Under the pieces are notes generated by a model. The model saw only the letters and a list, made by a program, of their open reading frames with translations. It did not search any database and had not been told where the DNA came from. Source: Muriicola jejuensis (GTDB lineage Bacteria; Bacteroidota; Bacteroidia; Flavobacteriales; Flavobacteriaceae). From it: a stretch of DNA of 64,000 nucleotides. Made by a program: the position numbers and the translations under genes. Positions 9,102-16,580 of the stretch are shown piece by piece (within the stretch, counting starts at the first letter, position 1; every line of letters begins with the position of its first letter). The DNA is taken from NCBI RefSeq assembly GCF_010671595.1, contig NZ_JAABOP010000001.1, forward strand, positions 806,001-870,000, in the 5' to 3' direction.

Positions 9102-9401
9102 TTATCTGATAATTACGAATTTGGAATCCTCCAGCGCGTTTACGTAATGCGCAATGCGACCGGGAAAATGGAAGTGCTCCTGGCGTTGGAGCTCATAGGT
9201 ATTCCCCTGGATATGGAACAGGATTCTGCCTTCAAGGACCAGCAGGTGCGCATCCCTGGGCGAAATGTGCTCGGGGAAAGCATGTCCTTTTTCCAGGGAG
9301 ATCCCCAGGACCTCCAGGGCATCGGAGGCCACTAATTTTCTGATCTGGAGGGATTTGTACTCCAGGGATCTGAATCCTTTTTCTATCGAATACATCACCA
9401 T
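9102..9401 (-). CDS. Small cupin-domain protein inside the nos operon
   Basis: A 99-residue single-domain protein whose predicted beta strands and the motif GHAFPEHISPRDAHLLVLEG followed by HFHFPGRIAHYV fit a compact cupin. Histidines and an aspartate at the expected spacings could bind a metal. It starts at ATG 9401 (or 9395). A longer frame up to 9614 reads through nosL and is rejected. It lies 16 bp after nosL and 8 bp before nosD, so it is cotranscribed and presumably serves N2O respiration. It lacks a signal peptide, so a cytoplasmic role is expected. Exact function unknown. Confidence 0.75.
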   Translation of the reverse strand: MVMYSIEKGFRSLEYKSLQIRKLVASDALEVLGISLEKGHAFPEHISPRDAHLLVLEGRILFHIQGNTYELQRQEHFHFPGRIAHYVNALEDSKFVIIR

Positions 9402-9417
9402 TATGTTTTTAGGAGGG

Positions 9418-9852
9418 TCATTTGCTGAACCTTTCCAGGAGTTCCTCCCAGTTAAGTAATACACCTCCATTTGCCTGTCTGACCCTTTCAGCGGCCTCCC
9501 TGTTCTTGAAGGCGGAGAGATAGGCCCCCATCGGACTTGGGATATTCTCACTGATAAGGAAGGTAGCTGCCCTCGCATCCACAAGGTCTCCCGGGTTGGA
9601 GAAATCATTGACAAGGTAGAGGGCTATATCTGAATCTACCTGCTCATTTAAGTGATTGATCATACATTCCGAGGCATCGAACTTAAAGGCTTTGCCCTTT
9701 GAGGTCACCAATTCGGCTGCGTGTTGTCTGTCTACTATGGTCATGCTGCAGTAGCTGCACCCGTCCATCCCATACTGTATAGGTTCGGGTTTGATCGAAC
9801 AGGAAGCCAGAACGACAATTAGACCATAAGCCAGATATCTGAATATTTTCAT
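9418..9852 (-). CDS. nosL: NosL copper chaperone lipoprotein
   Basis: A 144-residue lipoprotein: signal peptide with lipobox VLASC (Cys18), then the NosL core with GMDGCSYCSMTIVDRQHAAEL, whose Cys-x2-Cys-x-Met motif binds Cu(I), and FDASECMINHL further on. NosL delivers copper to NosZ at the outer face of the membrane. It sits 14 bp after the nosB-like gene and is part of the nos transcript. Length and motif match family norms. Confidence 0.95.
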   Translation of the reverse strand: MKIFRYLAYGLIVVLASCSIKPEPIQYGMDGCSYCSMTIVDRQHAAELVTSKGKAFKFDASECMINHLNEQVDSDIALYLVNDFSNPGDLVDARAATFLISENIPSPMGAYLSAFKNREAAERVRQANGGVLLNWEELLERFSK

Positions 9853-9866
9853 TTTATCTCTCCGAT

Positions 9867-10490
9867 TCAGGTAAACAGTTTATTCGATCTCTGATGTTTG
9901 TGCCCCAGGAAAAAGGCTCCTATCGTCAGCATCATGCCCGTGAACATAAACCATGCTCCGGTCGCTGGCAAGGAAGTTACATCAAAATTCAGCATTTTAG
10001 TATGCCCGAACAGTGGCGGTTTGTAGGTCATGGGCGTACCGTCCGGATTGGCGAGTTTCATAATTGCATTGGGGTCGAGGTTGGTGCCGTAATCCACCAT
10101 CCACGCATTGAAGTCGTACATACCGAGAACCCCCAGTACAGACATAAGAAGGAACCATCCCAGGAACCATTTGTGGCTGAGTTTTCCCAGGTAAGCCAGA
10201 ATACCGATCAGAGATCCCAAAAAGACCATAAGGCCGATCACCTTTGGAAAGGTGTTGAATTCCCACATCTCCTCCGGTTTAGGCAGGGTTTTCATCCCTA
10301 TATAATGGTTGAGTCCGTCAATATTCTGAATGTCAAATTCATTGACATCCCGTATGCCGTCTATATGTATGTTTATGCCCAAAGGATCCGGGTATTGGGG
10401 TGCCCCGAGCATGATATTCCAGAGGGGGAACACATACAATCCCAGAAGGAACAGAGGGCCAACGATCATGAGTATGCTAGCTTTTTTCAT
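9867..10490 (-). CDS. Four-helix membrane protein of the nos operon (NosB-like position)
   Basis: A 207-residue membrane protein with helices near residues 5-27, 83-103, 108-128 and 180-198 and a large periplasmic segment between the first two. It lies directly downstream of nosZ, where clade II nos clusters usually encode the uncharacterised membrane protein NosB. Identity as NosB is inferred from position and topology, not from a motif. It is separated from nosZ by a hairpin terminator, so its expression is probably lower than that of nosZ. No haem or iron-sulfur motif is present. Confidence 0.75.
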   Translation of the reverse strand: MKKASILMIVGPLFLLGLYVFPLWNIMLGAPQYPDPLGINIHIDGIRDVNEFDIQNIDGLNHYIGMKTLPKPEEMWEFNTFPKVIGLMVFLGSLIGILAYLGKLSHKWFLGWFLLMSVLGVLGMYDFNAWMVDYGTNLDPNAIMKLANPDGTPMTYKPPLFGHTKMLNFDVTSLPATGAWFMFTGMMLTIGAFFLGHKHQRSNKLFT

Positions 10491-10537
10491 TTGGAGCTTA
10501 TCATTGTTAATTCAAAATACACATGGGATTACCCCGT

Positions 10538-10574
10538 AAAAAAAGCGGGCAGGATCTTGGTTCTACCCGCTTTT
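10538..10574 (-). terminator. Rho-independent terminator-like hairpin between nosZ and the nosB-like gene
   Basis: On the minus strand AAAAGCGGG pairs with CCCGCTTTT across a 19-base loop and is followed by a run of T. It sits about 20 bp after the nosZ stop, inside an otherwise tight operon, and so probably attenuates the accessory genes. Confidence 0.7.
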
Positions 10575-10595
10575 CTCCTGAAGGGAATCACCTGT

Positions 10596-12551
10596 TTATT
10601 CGCCTAACGACCAAGATAGTTCGACGTTGGCATTGGCGGGAGATACCCTTACGTAACCCTGCATTTCCTGGTGTAGTGCCGAACAGAAATCAGTACAGTA
10701 GAACGGCCACACACCTACCTGTTTAGGTTCCCAGACCGATGTCTTGGTCTGTCCGGGCATAACCAGTATCTCGGATGTATTTTGTCCGATGATAGAAAAA
10801 CCATGAGGCACATCAAAGTCCTGTTCGTGGTTGGTGATGTGGAAATACACCTTGTCCCCAACCTTGATCCCTTCGATATTATCCGGAGTAAAATGGCTGC
10901 GGATCGTAGACATATACACGTGTACCTCATTGCCATTTCGCTCCACCCTGGCCTGATCCGGACTACTAGTCACATATTTGTGTTTGTTCTCGTCCAGCCT
11001 GTAGATCTTCTTCGACCTGGGCTCCAGCAATTCTGCAGGACAACCCGCGGCATAATGAGGTTCTCCATGGGTGGGGAAGTCGTATAACAATTCCATTTTA
11101 TCCCCGGAGATGTCATAAATCTGGGCAGAGTGCTCCATTTCGGGACCTGTGGGCAAATACCTGTCCTTGGTGATCTTGTTCATGGCCACCAGATATTTGC
11201 TGAATGGCTTTCTGGAGTTTCCACCAGGGATCATGAGGTGACCTACGGAATAATAAGTGGGTTTCCTGTCCAGTACTTCCCAGGTCCCTACGTTCCATTT
11301 AACTACTTCCGATGAGATAAAGAAGGTGGTATATGCATTGCCCTTGTCGTCAAACTCGGTGTGTAATGGACCTAAGCCCCCGCTTTTTACGGTTCCGGCC
11401 ATCACTTCTTCAAACTTCAGGATAGGAATACCATAGGCTTCACCATCAAATTTCTTACCTTCTATGGCAGCCATCATCTTGTCAAAGGAGTGTACGGTTA
11501 TATCCGCAGACAGTTTGCCGCTTCCTATAATGTACTGACCACTAGGATCTACGTCACAACCGTGAGGGGATTTGGGTGTGGGAAGCAGGTAGAACGCCCC
11601 GGGAACATCTGTAGGATCTACAGTAATGACCTCTTTCTTCATGGTAGAGGTGCCGGTGTGGGTTTCTTCGTCATAGACATTGTGGGCATAATTAGCGGGC
11701 ATCTTTGTCCCGCCTCCGTTTTTCACATATTCCTCTATCTTCATCCAGTTCACTGCGGCGATGAAATCCTTATCGTTCTGGGATGCCATTACTTCCAGAA
11801 GTGAATTGGCCTCTTCTGTATTATAGGTTGAGAAGAAGAACCATCCATGAGATTTTGCCCTGCCAGGACGGGAAAGGTCATAGTTAAACCCGGGCATCAG
11901 GATCTGGAATTCCAGGTTGAGCCGACCGTTATCCGGTGCCACGCTGATGAAAGAAAGAGCTCCCTTAAAATTCCCTTTGTATTCATTGATGGGCATATCC
12001 CTTTGAGGAACCGGCACTGAAAAACGGGTTCCGGCAACCACGTATTCCGTGTTCTCAGTGATAAAGGAAGAACTGTGGTTTCCGGCACTGTTGGGGATCT
12101 CAATGATCTCCTCGGTCTCAAAAGTGCTCAGGCTGACCCGGGCGATACGGGGGGTATTGTTCCCGTTGACAAAGATCCATCGACCATCCAGTTCCCCGTT
12201 GGTCTGGGATATGTCCGGGTGGTGCAGGTCGTCCCAGGGTACAAATCCGAAAGAAGTATTAAGCATGGGCTTGGTCTCCTCGGAATACCCATACCCGGAG
12301 GTTGGGAATTGTGAGAATACAGGGATTTCCTTGAACATACGCCCGGAAGGAAGGCCATAGACCGTCAGGTTTCCACTGTATCCTCCGGAAAGGAAGGCGT
12401 AATAGGAATCCCTTTGCCCCGGAGCGATATAGACCTTTTCGGCTGCGCTGGAGGCCAGGGCTCCATTTGATGATTTACCCGGGTCATTACAGCCGATGAA
12501 GATCATCGACAGTCCGAGCAATCCAAGCATTGAATATTTGACTTTTTTCAT
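10596..12551 (-). CDS. nosZ: Nitrous oxide reductase NosZ, clade II (Sec-dependent lipoprotein)
   Basis: NosZ reduces N2O to N2, the last step of denitrification. The 651-residue protein starts with a Sec-type lipoprotein signal (IFIGC, Cys21) rather than the Tat signal of clade I, so it is a clade II enzyme. The seven-bladed propeller carries histidines expected for CuZ, such as DDLHHPD (near residue 112), SPHGCDVDPSG and GPLHTEFDDKG. The C-terminal cupredoxin domain has the CuA loop CTDFCSALHQEM (near residues 618-630) and the upstream HITNHEQDFDVPHG. The gene follows the fasciclin gene by 33 bp and ends with a terminator hairpin. No nosR is seen nearby. Confidence 0.98.
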   Translation of the reverse strand: MKKVKYSMLGLLGLSMIFIGCNDPGKSSNGALASSAAEKVYIAPGQRDSYYAFLSGGYSGNLTVYGLPSGRMFKEIPVFSQFPTSGYGYSEETKPMLNTSFGFVPWDDLHHPDISQTNGELDGRWIFVNGNNTPRIARVSLSTFETEEIIEIPNSAGNHSSSFITENTEYVVAGTRFSVPVPQRDMPINEYKGNFKGALSFISVAPDNGRLNLEFQILMPGFNYDLSRPGRAKSHGWFFFSTYNTEEANSLLEVMASQNDKDFIAAVNWMKIEEYVKNGGGTKMPANYAHNVYDEETHTGTSTMKKEVITVDPTDVPGAFYLLPTPKSPHGCDVDPSGQYIIGSGKLSADITVHSFDKMMAAIEGKKFDGEAYGIPILKFEEVMAGTVKSGGLGPLHTEFDDKGNAYTTFFISSEVVKWNVGTWEVLDRKPTYYSVGHLMIPGGNSRKPFSKYLVAMNKITKDRYLPTGPEMEHSAQIYDISGDKMELLYDFPTHGEPHYAAGCPAELLEPRSKKIYRLDENKHKYVTSSPDQARVERNGNEVHVYMSTIRSHFTPDNIEGIKVGDKVYFHITNHEQDFDVPHGFSIIGQNTSEILVMPGQTKTSVWEPKQVGVWPFYCTDFCSALHQEMQGYVRVSPANANVELSWSLGE

Positions 12552-12584
12552 TGTATTTGATTTATTTGATTCACGGTTTATCTA

Positions 12585-13166
12585 TTATTCTGAAGGAGGC
12601 AACATGACCTTGTCCACTACGTGTACGATCCCGTTTCCTGCATTGATGCTGGCTACGATCCTGGCCCCTCCTACGTAAACTTCTCCGTCTTTTACTTCGA
12701 TGGGGACACTTTGGTCGTTGGCCTGTCCAAGTTTCTTGAATTTCATCAGGAATTCCTTGCTGTAATTGCCAGGTGTAACGTGGTATTTTAAAATGTTGGC
12801 CAGGGCGTCCTTGTTCTCCGGTTTAAGAAGATCATCGACGGTACCGGCTGGCAGCGCATCAAAGGCTGCATTGGTGGGCGCAAAGACCATCAAGGGGCCT
12901 GCATTCACCAGGGCATTCTCAAGATCAGCAGCTTGTACGGCTGCTACCAGTGTGGTGTGGTCAGGAGATCCAATTGCGATCTGAAGGACATTGGGCACAG
13001 ATTCATCATCTTCGATAAAGGCCTGGCCCTGTTCTTTTGCCTCCGAGGTAGAGGCAGCAGGTGAGGTTGTTGCGGCTTCTGATTTTCCGTCATTCTTACA
13101 CCCGGTAAATACAGCCAGAGCTAATAATGACAACAGAATTAGTTTTAAGGTGCTAATTGTTTTCAT
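12585..13166 (-). CDS. Fasciclin-domain lipoprotein of the nos operon
   Basis: A 193-residue lipoprotein (lipobox VFTGC, Cys23), a low-complexity Ala/Ser/Thr linker to about residue 50, then one fasciclin (FAS1) domain with the conserved LMVFAPTNAAFDALP and the YHVTPG and GNGIVHVVDKVMLP segments. FAS1 domains mediate adhesion or protein contacts. Its place between the operon's cytochrome and nosZ suggests a scaffold or partner for periplasmic NosZ, but that is inference. Spacing is 11 bp from the cytochrome gene and 33 bp to nosZ. Confidence 0.9.
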   Translation of the reverse strand: MKTISTLKLILLSLLALAVFTGCKNDGKSEAATTSPAASTSEAKEQGQAFIEDDESVPNVLQIAIGSPDHTTLVAAVQAADLENALVNAGPLMVFAPTNAAFDALPAGTVDDLLKPENKDALANILKYHVTPGNYSKEFLMKFKKLGQANDQSVPIEVKDGEVYVGGARIVASINAGNGIVHVVDKVMLPPSE

Positions 13167-13177
13167 AGAAGTTTATC

Positions 13178-13681
13178 TTATAGGGTTCTGAAATATTCGA
13201 GGATTGCCCGGGTCTGTTCCAAGGTCAGGTTCTGATTGGCCATGGCCGCACCATTAAACTCTACCAACAGGTCTTTGGCACATCGGTCCTGCTCCGTCAT
13301 CAGTTGGGGATCCAGGATCATATTCATGATCCATTCCGGACTGCGTCTTTCCAAAATACCTTTGGGAGACGGGCCGATAAATCGCTTGTCTAACTTGTGA
13401 CAGGCAGTACAGTTGGTCTTGAAGATGGCCTCGCCTTCGGCAGCCATAGCGGTATTGATTTCGGGATCCAGGGTGATCTCTTTGATCTGGCCAACCCCTT
13501 TTTCATCCAGGGTGATGCGCTGGGAGGCAGGCACCTCATCGGATGCAACGGAAGTTTGGGCCGGAGCTTCCTCCACCTTGCTCCTTTCCAGGCTGAAACC
13601 GTCCTTTTTTTCTTCTTTGCCCCCGCAGGAGAAAAGCAGGATAGCACATAATAAGGCAATGAGTTTACTTGTAATTTTCAT
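13178..13681 (-). CDS. c-type cytochrome lipoprotein, first gene of the nos operon
   Basis: A 167-residue lipoprotein (lipobox LLFSC, Cys19) with an acidic linker and a C-terminal class I cytochrome c domain: haem motif CTACH near residue 92 and a likely axial methionine in GAAMANQ. It probably passes electrons to the CuA site of NosZ, the role proposed for small cytochromes of clade II clusters. It is promoter-proximal: its start faces the divergent rrf2 gene across 131 bp holding a 16-bp palindrome. A haem electron donor encoded here fits the absence of nosR. Confidence 0.93.
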   Translation of the reverse strand: MKITSKLIALLCAILLFSCGGKEEKKDGFSLERSKVEEAPAQTSVASDEVPASQRITLDEKGVGQIKEITLDPEINTAMAAEGEAIFKTNCTACHKLDKRFIGPSPKGILERRSPEWIMNMILDPQLMTEQDRCAKDLLVEFNGAAMANQNLTLEQTRAILEYFRTL

Positions 13682-13705
13682 GGATTTACGGATTAAATTT
13701 CGGGG

Positions 13706-13713
13706 CTAAATTA
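13706..13713 (-). promoter_or_regulatory. -7 promoter element of the nos operon
   Basis: TAATTTAG on the minus strand matches the Bacteroidetes TAnnTTTG box at all but one position, 25 bp upstream of the first nos gene. No clear -33 box is seen, as expected for an activator-dependent promoter. Confidence 0.5.
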
Positions 13714-13734
13714 TGTGCGGAAAAAGGGAAAAAG

Positions 13735-13750
13735 TATGATAATTATCATA
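13735..13750. promoter_or_regulatory. Perfect 16-bp palindrome between nos operon and rrf2 (candidate Crp/Fnr-type site)
   Basis: TATGATAATTATCATA is its own reverse complement. Its core ATGA-N6-TCAT is also found upstream of hemN. The centre is 36.5 bp from the inner end of both divergent -7 elements, a position suited to class II activation of both promoters. Confidence 0.65.
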
Positions 13751-13754
13751 TTTC

Positions 13755-13768
13755 GGATATTATTATCC
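13755..13768. promoter_or_regulatory. Inverted repeat GGATA-N4-TATCC, possible second operator
   Basis: Five-base arms around TTAT lie just upstream of the rrf2 -7 box. This could be a binding site for the Rrf2 protein itself (autoregulation). Weak on sequence alone. Confidence 0.3.
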
Positions 13769-13771
13769 TTT

Positions 13772-13779
13772 TATACTTG
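13772..13779 (+). promoter_or_regulatory. -7 promoter element of rrf2
   Basis: TATACTTG matches TAnnTTTG with one change and lies 33 bp before the rrf2 start. It is placed symmetrically to the nos -7 box around the palindrome. Confidence 0.45.
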
Positions 13780-13812
13780 TATTGTATTTTTTACGAACTT
13801 TACCGGAAAACT

Positions 13813-14250
13813 ATGTTCAGCAATTCCTCCAAGTACGCCCTAACGGCGGTGATCCATCTGGCTAGTCAAACCGATGAGGCTCATAAAAAAATGGTGAAAG
13901 ACCTGAGCCTGTATACCGATATCCCTAAAGCCTATCTCGCAAAACTCCTGCAACAACTCTCCAAACACCAGGTCATCTCTGCGACCAAGGGACCCAAAGG
14001 AGGGTATTATCTCACAGAAGAGAACAGGAAATTACCCGTATACAGGATCATAGAGGTGATCGATGGGACCCACAGACTGGAATCCTGTGTTCTGGGCTTG
14101 GAAGATTGTAACGCGGAGAACCCATGCCCCCTCCACGACTTAGTCAATCCAAGCAAAGCCATCCTATTGAACACCCTGAAACACATGAGCATTGAGGAAC
14201 TCGCCGGAAAACTCAACAAGAACGATGGTTTTTCCATCCCCGGAACCTGA
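13813..14250 (+). CDS. Rrf2 family transcriptional regulator with three cysteines (NsrR/IscR-like)
   Basis: A 145-residue regulator: winged helix-turn-helix in the first 80 residues (YALTAVIHLA, then KAYLAKLLQQLSKHQVI and KGPKGGYYL), followed by Cys-x6-Cys-x5-Cys and a nearby His (C in ESCVLG, DCNAEN, PCPLH). Such cysteines hold an iron-sulfur cluster in NsrR, IscR and relatives, which sense NO, oxygen or iron-sulfur status. Here the first spacing is six rather than the usual five. Divergence from the nos operon makes that operon its likely target. The start is ATG 13813; an upstream start at 13777 would extend past the domain. Confidence 0.88.
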   Translation: MFSNSSKYALTAVIHLASQTDEAHKKMVKDLSLYTDIPKAYLAKLLQQLSKHQVISATKGPKGGYYLTEENRKLPVYRIIEVIDGTHRLESCVLGLEDCNAENPCPLHDLVNPSKAILLNTLKHMSIEELAGKLNKNDGFSIPGT

Positions 14251-14301
14251 ACAAACGCTGAAAATTTCCTTACCTTTTAAGGCATAACACAACTGATATT
14301 T

Positions 14302-15693
14302 ATGAGTAATAAAGGATCCAGGCGCACTTTCATAAAAAAAGCTGCCCTGGGGAGTACTATGCTAGGCAGTGCTCCTTACATCATGGCAATGCCGCAAGGT
14401 GAATTGAGGACTTTGGAAAGGGTCTATCCTCAATTAAAGTACAGTGCAAATGACCAGGTGAACCTGGCCCTGATCGGTTCAGGGATTCAGGGGATATACG
14501 ACACCACCACGGCCCTGAAGGTTCCCGGAGTTCAGCTGGTGGCCGTGTGTGATCTCTATACAGGCCGACTGGCCCGTGCCAGGGAACTCTGGGGAGATCA
14601 CCTCTTCACGACCCGGGATTACAGGGAGATCCTCTCCCGCAAAGACATAGACGCTGTGATCGTGGCAACCCCTGACCACTGGCATACCAGAATTGCCGTC
14701 GATGCCTTGAATGCAGGCAAAGCAGTCTACTGCGAGAAGCCTATGGTACAGCGGTTTGAAGAAGGGAAAACTCTCATAGACGCCCAGAAAAGTTCCGGTT
14801 CCATTTGCCAGGTGGGCAGCCAGGGCATGTCCTCCCTAGGGAATGAAAAGGCACGGCAGCTGTACAAAGAAGGAGCTATAGGAGACATCGTACTGCTCGA
14901 CATGTACAACGACCGGTATTCTTCAGAAGGTGCCTGGCAATATCCCATTCCGACCGACGCCAGTTCAGAAACGGTTGATTTTGACACCTTCCTGGGCAAC
15001 GCCCCAAAAAGGCCATTCGACTCCACCCGTTTCTTCCGATGGAGAAATTACAGGGACTACGGTACAGGGGTTGCGGGAGATCTTTTTGTTCACGCCTTCT
15101 CAACCTTACACTACATCCTGGATTCCAAAGGCCCCGAGAGGGCCCTGTCTTCAGGCGGACTCCGCTATTGGAAGGACGGGCGGGATGTTCCGGATGTTAC
15201 CCTTACCCTGTATGACTACCCAAAAACGCCGACCCATGCGGCCTTCAATGCTTCCTTCAGGGTGAACTTCATAGCGGGCTCAGGCGATGGGGGCGGTTTT
15301 CGCCTGATCGGAACAGAAGGCGCCATGGAGGTCAGTCAGAATTCGGTTCGTCTACAGAGAAGTAAACTGGGAACAGTGCCTGGAGATTATTCTATGATCG
15401 CTTATACGGAGGAGGAACAAAAGCGGCTTCGCGAAAAGTTCCGGGCCAGTTCGAAAGATCGAAGGGCCGATGATCTATCCGCTGGTGAGACCCTATGGAA
15501 AGCCCCTTATGATTACCCGGGAGGTCATTACGATCATTTCAACAATTTCTTTAAGGCCATCAGAAATAAGGAACCTGTCCTACAGGACCCAACCTTTGGC
15601 ATGCGGGCGGCCGGTGCAGCCCTCCTTGCAAATGAGAGCTACAACACCGAGAAACCCGTTCGATGGGATCCGGAAAAGATGAGACTTGTCTGA
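14302..15693 (+). CDS. Gfo/Idh/MocA family oxidoreductase with Tat signal
   Basis: A 463-residue NAD(P)-dependent dehydrogenase exported by Tat: SRRTFIKKAALG in the first 17 residues. The Rossmann domain starts at LALIGSGIQGI (near residue 54), followed by VCDLYTGR and the family's CEKPMVQ, with the catalytic-domain region RNYRDYGTGVAGDLFVHAF. Secreted proteins of this type act on sugars in Bacteroidota, but the substrate is unknown. It stands alone, 51 bp after rrf2, with an unrelated minus-strand gene downstream; no sugar transporter is adjacent. Confidence 0.88.
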   Translation: MSNKGSRRTFIKKAALGSTMLGSAPYIMAMPQGELRTLERVYPQLKYSANDQVNLALIGSGIQGIYDTTTALKVPGVQLVAVCDLYTGRLARARELWGDHLFTTRDYREILSRKDIDAVIVATPDHWHTRIAVDALNAGKAVYCEKPMVQRFEEGKTLIDAQKSSGSICQVGSQGMSSLGNEKARQLYKEGAIGDIVLLDMYNDRYSSEGAWQYPIPTDASSETVDFDTFLGNAPKRPFDSTRFFRWRNYRDYGTGVAGDLFVHAFSTLHYILDSKGPERALSSGGLRYWKDGRDVPDVTLTLYDYPKTPTHAAFNASFRVNFIAGSGDGGGFRLIGTEGAMEVSQNSVRLQRSKLGTVPGDYSMIAYTEEEQKRLREKFRASSKDRRADDLSAGETLWKAPYDYPGGHYDHFNNFFKAIRNKEPVLQDPTFGMRAAGAALLANESYNTEKPVRWDPEKMRLV

Positions 15694-15741
15694 GAAGGGA
15701 AACAGTGCTTTGGATAACGCTCTTCCCGTTCGTTGACTACC

Positions 15742-16563
15742 TTAAATTTTAAAGGTGATCACAGGCACCTTGGAGTGGTTGGTGATATCCTCTCCTATAC
15801 TGCCCATAAAGAAATGGGACAGCCCTTTCCTTCCATGGGTGGGAATCCCTATCAGGTCTGCATGTATGCTCTCGCTGAAATTCAGCACCCCTTTCTCCAC
15901 GCTGTAATCATTGTAGATGGTCACCTCCTGTCCAGCCCCTGCCATTTCCAGATACTTGTTGATCTTCTCGTAAGCGTCCTGAGTGCTGAGGAAATCATCC
16001 CCTGGGGTGTTGATATAAACCATATGCAGTTTTGCTCCCAGTTTGGAGGCAAATTCGCGAGCCTTCTGGAAGGCGCTCAGGCTTTCGCTCTTGAAGTTAC
16101 AGGCGAAGACAAAATCGTCTATCTTAAAATCGGGAAGCTCGCTTTTCACAACCAGTACAGGGATCTCAGAATACCTGACCACCTTTTCGGCATTGGAACC
16201 CACAAAGATCTCCTTGAGGCCGTCAGAGCCGTGCGATCCCATGATGATCATGTCTGCATTGTGCTTCTCAGCAATATCGTTAACTTCCCCGAATACTTTA
16301 AAATGTTTGATCACCGGGGTGATCTTGATACCCTTTAAATAAGCCTTGTTCAGAAATTCTCCCAGCCTTTTCTCTGCGAGTTTAAGCAGAAATACGGTCT
16401 GTTCCGGATGGAATCCTTCCGAAGAGGTGATCATGGCCTCATTGAGTTCCAGCATATGCAGGACGAGGATCTCCGCCTTCTGTTTTCTGGCAAGGGAGGC
16501 TGCTACCTTGAGGGCATATTCAGATTGTTCTGAGAAATCGACAGGAACGATGATAGTTTTCAT
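15742..16563 (-). CDS. Universal stress protein, tandem UspA domains
   Basis: A 273-residue cytoplasmic protein made of two UspA domains. The first (1-145) begins MKTIIVPVDFSEQS and ends with the ATP-binding-like MGSHGSDGLKEIFVGSNAEKV. The second ends with GIPTHGRKGLSHFFMGSIGEDI. Both G-x2-G-x9-G motifs are recognisable, so nucleotide binding is plausible. It follows hemN by 17 bp on the same strand and is probably cotranscribed, linking it to the low-oxygen response. Tandem UspA proteins accompany anaerobic genes in many bacteria. Confidence 0.93.
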   Translation of the reverse strand: MKTIIVPVDFSEQSEYALKVAASLARKQKAEILVLHMLELNEAMITSSEGFHPEQTVFLLKLAEKRLGEFLNKAYLKGIKITPVIKHFKVFGEVNDIAEKHNADMIIMGSHGSDGLKEIFVGSNAEKVVRYSEIPVLVVKSELPDFKIDDFVFACNFKSESLSAFQKAREFASKLGAKLHMVYINTPGDDFLSTQDAYEKINKYLEMAGAGQEVTIYNDYSVEKGVLNFSESIHADLIGIPTHGRKGLSHFFMGSIGEDITNHSKVPVITFKI

Positions 16564-16580
16564 GGATAGGAATTAAAGGG

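Noticed and set aside
9402-9614. Longer version of the nos cupin starting at 9614
   Set aside because: The extra 71 codons overlap nosL in another frame and do not resemble a cupin. ATG 9401 follows the nosL stop by 16 bp.
15694-15741. Terminator between the Gfo/Idh gene and usp
   Set aside because: The GGGAAA/CTTCCC complementarity is short, has a large loop and lacks a T-run.
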